NCBI GenBank assembly: GCA_036971475.1
Contig: JBAIZL010000002.1
Location: 167,973,714-168,037,713, forward strand
Direction: 5' to 3'
From: Prosapia bicincta
Taxonomy: Eukaryota > Arthropoda > Insecta > Hemiptera > Cercopidae
Length of the DNA: 64,000 bases
A model generated the notes under the pieces. That model was not told where the DNA came from, did no database searches, and saw only the letters and a list, made by a program, of their open reading frames with translations. Both the position numbers and the translations under genes were made by a program. Positions 58,126 through 64,000 of this stretch are shown here, one piece after another. Numbering within the stretch: position 1 is the stretch's first letter; every line of letters starts with the position of its first letter.

Positions 58126-61035
58126 ACCTGGTTCAGTTTATAAAGTGCTTGGTATTGTTGTGATCAAAAAAGGTGTCAGACAGTCTGAACAGTTTTTATT
58201 TGCTGAAATAAAAATCTACTTCGTTAAAGCTTTCAGTCTCTTTATGAGCTTCTGTGTGGCGTACTTGGGTCACTGTTTAGCCGAAACGGGTTGTAATGTA
58301 ATTGCAAATCGTTGATGGCGATTATGGTGCGTGTTCTGTTGCTAATTGTGCGCGCGCGTGTGTGTAACATTGCATGCAGAAAGTCCATGCATGTGCAGCC
58401 GCAGCTCCACGAAACCTCGAGACATTATGTCTGCCTTGTGTTGGAAATATCCCGATATATCGTGTTTGTGCTCCGTGCTGGCAGAATTTCTGCCTCTTAT
58501 ACTTGTTTCTAATAAGTCGTAACATATACAGTAATAGCACAACCCCTAAAATACACGAAATGAGGTGAATTTGTTTTTATAAGTCTCTAATTTGACTCTA
58601 TTGTTAAACGTCATGAAGGATATTAATATAGAATTAAGATAAGGGCGTGGAGATGTATGGGAAAGGGTTCTGTAAAACTAAGACAGGCATCGTGGTAAGA
58701 AGAATTATATCTTGGTACCGAGTGCTTCGCATACATGAAGTAACCACATCTCCTATTTGCCACACACCAGGTACATACTATTTTTAATGACTATATTACT
58801 AGAACTGAAATATTACTAGTATTAACAAAGTCATCTATATATAAAACATATTCATAGTTTAAGTAATATTAACGTTAAAAAGTTTCAGGCTTATACTTTC
58901 TATTTGGGACAGTTACTAAGTTCTTTCAAACATAATAAATTTAAAAACATCTAATAGTAAATAATTAAAAAATACCCTATACTATATTGTAAATACAACA
59001 AGAACACTTTCATAAAATTAGAACGCAGTATTGGCTAAAATAGCGGGAACTCTTTAAAATACGGCCTTGTTTAACTATCTCCTAATAGTTGGCCTTATAT
59101 TGCAATTTTTTGGTAAAATTACACTTTGACTAAGTAAATCTCTCTATTTAGACCACTTAAAAAAATAGGGGACTCTGTGTTCGACCCGAATGGTTTTTTA
59201 ATGTTTTCTCCGCGATAATTAAGGAAGTATTTAATCGATCAAAGGGATTATTAAATTTATTTTTAATAAAGATTATGAACTGTAAAATAATTAATAAACA
59301 AAATAACCACTCACACAATCACTTTTATGTAGCATTCTACCACATATAAAAATTAGCAAGAAAATAGGTGAATATAAACGTTTTTACTCTTGGTTAAAAA
59401 AAGATACCTAAAGTGAGGACCAACAAATTCCAAAGAATGAATTTTCTTCATGATAATGGCTTTTTTAATAAGTCTACACATATTGATAAATAACTTGGTG
59501 TATCTCGAATGAAATAATCCAAAATAAATACACTGTATATAGGATTCAGTTCATTTACCACAAACGAGATATTCAACCATGCTCAGGTGTAAACTTCAAT
59601 GCTTCACTAAATATCAATAGATATATTCATCAAATATAACGTTATTATCCACTTTATTTATTTAATATTATTTTATGCTTGACAAATGCTTTATTCTACT
59701 AATTTTTAAAGATATTAATATTGTATAATTACCTGAGATTTTGTACTACATCATTTTTTACAACACGTTATTAAACGGAAATGAAAAAGAATAATTGCAA
59801 GATGAGAAATAATATAAACGATAGAAAAGCTCGTCAAGGAAATTATATTGGGATAAACATCAAGGGATAAATATTGGCCATCTTTTGAAAATAATCAACA
59901 GAATTAAACTAAATTCTATTATAATGTAGATATAAATTAAAGATCCATCTCAGAATATGAAAGAAAAAACGGAACCTACTTGAAAAATACCCGAATAAAT
60001 AGCAGACCGAAAATAAATTCTATCAGATATTGTCCGATAAAAAATATGTATTGCATATTTATCGTTCAGATAAACAAATTGTCGACAATTCCACTTTCTT
60101 TGAATAATTTACACGGAATGTGATTATTGTAAATGCATAGATATATAAAAGATATTCACTTAATAAATCTTACAAATATCAAACAAATATTAAATTTCAT
60201 ATATCTATAAGACCATTCTATGAAAAAAATGATTGAATAGCTTGTTTTTATTTCATTTATTCCTAACCTATATGAAAGGTGTCCCAGCATCATGTAATAT
60301 CTTTTATTTGTTACGTTATGTATATGTTAAATATGAGTCCTGACTATTCGGTGCTGCCTACAAAATTTTGCGGGTTAAATTGTCGTTGTTATGTTGTTGT
60401 TATTGGAAATTTTGAGATAGATTTTTAAAACCAGAAGGCTAACAAAATTTCAATATTTATATAAGGGAATATTTATTTAAAAAAAAAAGAAGAAAGCCCT
60501 AATTAAAAATACGTTTGTCTATATGATTCGTATATAAGAACATTCGTAATTAGGAACTTGCGCTTACATTACTTTGGATCGGTAAAAAAAATTCAAACTT
60601 TAGTTAGTTATATGTATAGATTTCTTAATGTCATAAATTAATTTATAAAGTTTTAACAGGGTTCATCATTTAAAATTGAAATCCGGGTGGATATAATCCA
60701 ACTGTACTGTTAGGCGTGGATACTCGAGTTCATGTGTGTAGCATTAATGCCCACGGAAGTTAATACTGTGACTGCATAATTCACTCCCTACTTCATAAAT
60801 CTGAGCACGTATACAAGTCATCCTCACAAAGTTTCACGTCACTCACTTATTTGATGTGCACGCTCTGTGATGTAATAAGGCTGTACAATACACGACGTAT
60901 ACTGCTTTCTTTGTAATCATATCTATGCTAAACACTGTTTACAGTTTATTATCACATTTTTACAGTTGAAGCAGTTATTTTATGTCTTTAAGTATAACTG
61001 ACCCTAGATGTCTACTATCTCTAATTAATGAAAAT
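58126..61035. other. Mostly AT-rich stretch with one GC-richer block
   Basis: The block 58240-58560 is GC-richer, with open frames in several phases on both strands that overlap; none is recognisable. 59165-59205 holds a B-box-like motif followed by T6. The rest shows nothing. Confidence 0.35.
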
Positions 61036-61280
61036 CGGTTTGTATGCCTTTATTAGGAGCAGTTGGTTGATTCTTTTCTCTGATTCATAAATTGACATAC
61101 TTAACATTTCATATTGTCATTTAAATTGACGGTTTGTATGCCTTTATTAGGAGCAGTTGGTTGACTGGTTTCTCTGATTCATAAAATGACATCGTTATTT
61201 TAAATAAATACGTTATAGGTGTAATCAACTACTTTCTACAACTCCAGATACTTAACATTTCATTTTGCTATTTAAATTGG
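61036..61280. repeat. 94-bp tandem duplication with an insertion
   Basis: CGGTTTGTATGCCTTTATTA begins at 61036 and 61130. The second unit contains about 60 extra bases before the shared end ACTTAACATTTCAT. Confidence 0.85.
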
Positions 61281-61561
61281 CTGCTAGTTTTACCTTAACC
61301 CAGTTCTGCGGAATGTAGAAGTCTAAATTCCTTTACACTGTTTTTAGTTGCATGGAATAAGTGTATTATCCTATCCTAATGTTGGTCTTGAATCGAAATT
61401 ATTTTTAACTTTGTTTTTACGTATAAACAATACAAATCAGAACTAAATAAATAATAACCCACTAACCATGGTGAAAATTTATATTCTTGTTAGTGGTTTT
61501 TTCATTTTGATATTTATATTACACCAAACGCTCAAGGTGTTTACTAATTAATAATAATAAT

Positions 61562-61564
<3 letters not shown>
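61281..61564. other. AT-rich spacer
   Basis: Nothing recognised. Confidence 0.4.

Positions 61565-61608
<44 letters not shown>
61565..61608. repeat. (TA)n microsatellite at the 3' end of PLE relic C
   Basis: Pure TA run directly after the minus-strand PLE end. Confidence 0.95.
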
Positions 61609-61610
<2 letters not shown>

Positions 61611-61619
61611 TGACATAAA

Positions 61620-62060
61620 ATAGTCTTTTTAGTTTGTCTTGGTGCTAATTTTGTCTATTAGGTTGAATAATTAATCTTTTTTTTATTTTATTTTTTATTT
61701 GTTCGTTTATGATATAATTATTATGTTTATGTAAATTTGTAGATGTTCCCATATTGTCATTGTGCGGCCTTTTTGTACTTTTATTATCACGTGTATGTTT
61801 TATAATGTGGGGAATGTGTTGGACTTTTTTGTTTTGCCTATGCATATTTTATTACAGTCTTGGAATTCGGTTTTATATATTCCGTTATTAAGTGTGGGAT
61901 ATATTTTTTCCGGTTGGTTTATTTTACTGATTATGTATTCTGTGTTTCTGTAAGCTATGTTATATTATTATTTTTTAGTATTTTAGTTATTCTTTTTATG
62001 TTGTACCCTGTGTATGTGAATGTGGTCCATTTTACACCCATTCTTATTAATAACGCTCCT
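61620..62060 (-). pseudogene. Penelope-like element relic C (GIY-YIG part)
   Basis: Minus-strand frames read, in order: FTYTGYNIKRITKILKNNNI (about 62020-61960), NGIYKTEFQDCNKICIGKTK (about 61890-61830) with GIY kept and YIG changed to CIG, then IIKHTRDNKS and NDNMGTSTNL (61645-61780). Same subfamily as relics A and B. It shares with A the tail CCAAGACAAACTAAAAA and with B the direct junction to (TA)n. Frameshifts make it non-functional. Confidence 0.75.
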
Positions 62061-62261
62061 GGGGCGTTACACAGGTGGCTGGTACAAAGATGATCTTTAC
62101 CAAATCAATTAAATTTACTTCATATTTACATATGTGTGTATGCTGCTGACGTTGGAAATAGATATAACTATCTTTGATTTGTGTTTCATGACGTGTCAAA
62201 ATTTGTCCTCAATCACTACAGAAAATGTTAATTTTTAAAGCGTACGCAAATCAACATAACA

Positions 62262-62263
62262 TT

Positions 62264-62347
<84 letters not shown>
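62262..62347. repeat. Compound (TA)n-(GA)n microsatellite
   Basis: TA run to about 62299, then GA run to 62347. Confidence 0.95.
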
Positions 62348-62353
<6 letters not shown>

Positions 62354-62689
62354 ATGTTTCGGAACAATTTTTGTAAACAATATTTTCTTATAAGTAAATA
62401 CAATTGTTTGAAAAAGTGTTCAAATTCATTTTTAAACAAGAATAACTATAAAAATCCCCTTAAAGCAAATAAACTCATCCATGATAAAACAAATAATTGA
62501 CTAAGAGTAGTTAAACCACCACTTTAATAATTATATTTAAAAAAATGTGAAATGTATTTAAAATTTAAATATAGCCTAAGCGTGAAAATGAATACCTACA
62601 CCAAAATAATAAGTTGGCTAAACTGCTGTGCAGTCAAACATTAACTACCGCCGACGTCTTGCTACAACATTATAATCAGGTATTTAAAG
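62348..62689. other. AT-rich spacer
   Basis: Nothing recognised. Confidence 0.4.
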
Positions 62690-63080
62690 CTACTGTTGGA
62701 AGCTAGGAGCATATTGTTCCAAAGTACGTTTGTTTAAAAATATAAAACCTGTATTGTGTTTAGAAATAGAAGAAGGTTTTAAAGCCTACATTTAGTTTCT
62801 GTACTTTCGGGTATATTGAGGATTCTAATTTATAATTAAAATCCTGTAAGTAATCAACAAATATAGGGAGCAGTAATCCCATATGGAGAATGTGTGCCAA
62901 GCTCCAGCCAGTAAAACCGACGTTATTCTTTGTAAAAATTTATACTGGTTCATGGATCCCTTGTGTAAACTCTGCTTCGAGATGGTTTCTTCACAAGAAA
63001 TAATTTGTCCTCCTCTGTCGATATATGTGAATGTGCTCCCGTTGGTAAGGTTGCTAATGCATTCATCATGATTAGTATTT
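62690..63080 (+). repeat. Long repeat R1, copy 3 (partial)
   Basis: Aligns with copy 1 from its 5' block (GGAAGCT..., then AACAAATATAGGG.GCAGT) through the cysteine-bearing segment, here N-SSSVDICECAPVGKV in the matching frame (about 63002-63050). Similarity stops after about 63080; the 114-bp and 144-bp units are absent. Indels disrupt the longer frame. Confidence 0.65.
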
Positions 63081-64000
63081 ATTCCCAGTGTAAACTAATA
63101 ATAAAATAGCTACTATAAAGTAATTATTAGAAACAAAGGTAAATGTAGTTTTTGTTAATCAAGGCAATCACATAAGAATTATTACAAGGATAAATACAAA
63201 AAAGTAATTTAAAAGTCCAGCTAGCTACTAATTATAGTAGTCAGATGGGTTTCTGTGAATATATTGTATTATCAGTGAGTATTTACCAGTCTTGATAAGA
63301 GCGAAGAGTTGTATAGTATAGTCTATAGTTAAATTGTTATTTAACGCAACTTTGAATGTATTTTCTTGGTATTTATACATTTGTAAACCAAATGTATTCA
63401 TTGAATCTCCAATATTCATAGACATTTTCAATTTATAAATTATAATAATGCCTAATTGGGAAAATTAAGATAAATATGTCTAATAACATTATTACTGTAA
63501 AATAATGCTCATGGAATATTATTATTGGATTTCATAGAAGTTTGGTTTATATATTATTAAATTACCCTGTTGCAAATTTGGGCTTACATTGAAAAGTAAC
63601 ACAAAATGAGAAAACGCCCAAGTTACACGTAAGATTAATACATTGACTATATACTGAGACGACTTTAGGATAACATCTCATTTATATATTTTGTTCTAGT
63701 GAAACGTATATGACTATATTGTTTGATTTAATAGCCGTATTATCCATTTTATATTTACTTTTATCCCTAAAATTGCGTTTGATTTTAGTAATACTGAAGT
63801 AAACTAACGAATCTGTTAAAGAAACATGTTTTTTTTCTATAAATGTATATAAGCATAGATATACAAATATATGAACATATTATTATAATAATTCAAACTA
63901 ATTGCATTATACAAATAGTGTATTAGGTCCATTTTAAGTTATAAGTAAAACGTCTACAATCTACAGTGAAATTTTTGTTTTCCAATCTTTTGTTTTTATA
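63081..64000. other. AT-rich noncoding stretch
   Basis: A minus-strand frame at 63228-63431 is unrecognised. Nothing else to the window edge. Confidence 0.4.

Noticed and set aside
58312..58568. Overlapping 64-72 codon frames on both strands
   Set aside because: Four frames open at once in a GC-richer block; none shows a domain, so openness reflects base composition.
59170..59205. TGTTCGACCCG followed by T6 as a tRNA or SINE 3' end
   Set aside because: No acceptor stem, anticodon arm or A box upstream.

Overview
This is a strongly AT-rich, intron- and repeat-dominated stretch of an animal nuclear genome, most likely an arthropod and probably an insect (inference). The reasons are the long (TA)n, (CA)n, (CT)n and (GA)n microsatellites, an intact pogo-superfamily DNA transposon, many Penelope-like retroelement (PLE) relics with GIY-YIG endonuclease remnants, RTE-like non-LTR reverse-transcriptase tails, a hAT relic, and no compact prokaryote-type genes. 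I found no certain host gene, tRNA, rRNA or CRISPR array. Only two clearly coding, undamaged reading frames are present: the 3' part of a PLE ORF at the left edge and the 682-aa pogo transposase.

Layout. 1-1170: 3' end of a PLE (RT tail, GIY-YIG domain), then a 3' terminal region with a TATA box, an initiator and a complete hammerhead-ribozyme fold. 2.5-3.1 kb: inverted copy of a ~450 bp repeat (family R2). 5.4-7.2 kb: long repeat R1 copy 1, with a cysteine-containing ORF, a 114-bp tandem triplication and a ~144-bp diverged tandem array. 8.0 kb: PLE C-terminus fragment. 12.1 kb: second type of complete hammerhead fold next to (TA)n. 13.2-15.5 kb: repeat R4 twice, a PLE RT relic and a promoter-like direct-repeat region. 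19.4 and 42.6 kb: repeat R3 in opposite orientations. 25.8 and 28.8 kb: RTE-like relics, the second interrupted by a PLE. 27.9-31.6 kb: dense PLE graveyard. 31.6-34.6 kb: complete pogo element. 36.4-38.1 kb: broken transposase-like gene on the minus strand. 49.0-51.8 kb: inverted R1 copy 2 with an insertion. 53.6-54.0 kb: two head-to-head hammerhead units. 54.2-55.1 kb: R2 tandem pair. 55.8 kb: hAT relic. 56.9-58.1 kb: two minisatellites flanking an 85-codon ORF. 61.6-62.1 kb: minus-strand PLE relic. 62.7-63.1 kb: R1 copy 3.

How parts relate. Several unrelated-looking pieces are parts of one PLE biology: ORF fragments, promoter/hammerhead terminal units and adjacent (TA)n tracts recur. The pogo element is self-contained (TIRs, TA duplication, repeated subterminal motif, uninterrupted transposase) and inserted in a (TA)n tract. 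The most unusual items are the paired hammerhead units that begin at the predicted transcription start, and the three-copy R1 family whose best-conserved segment is a short cysteine-bearing reading frame while its flanks have diverged.
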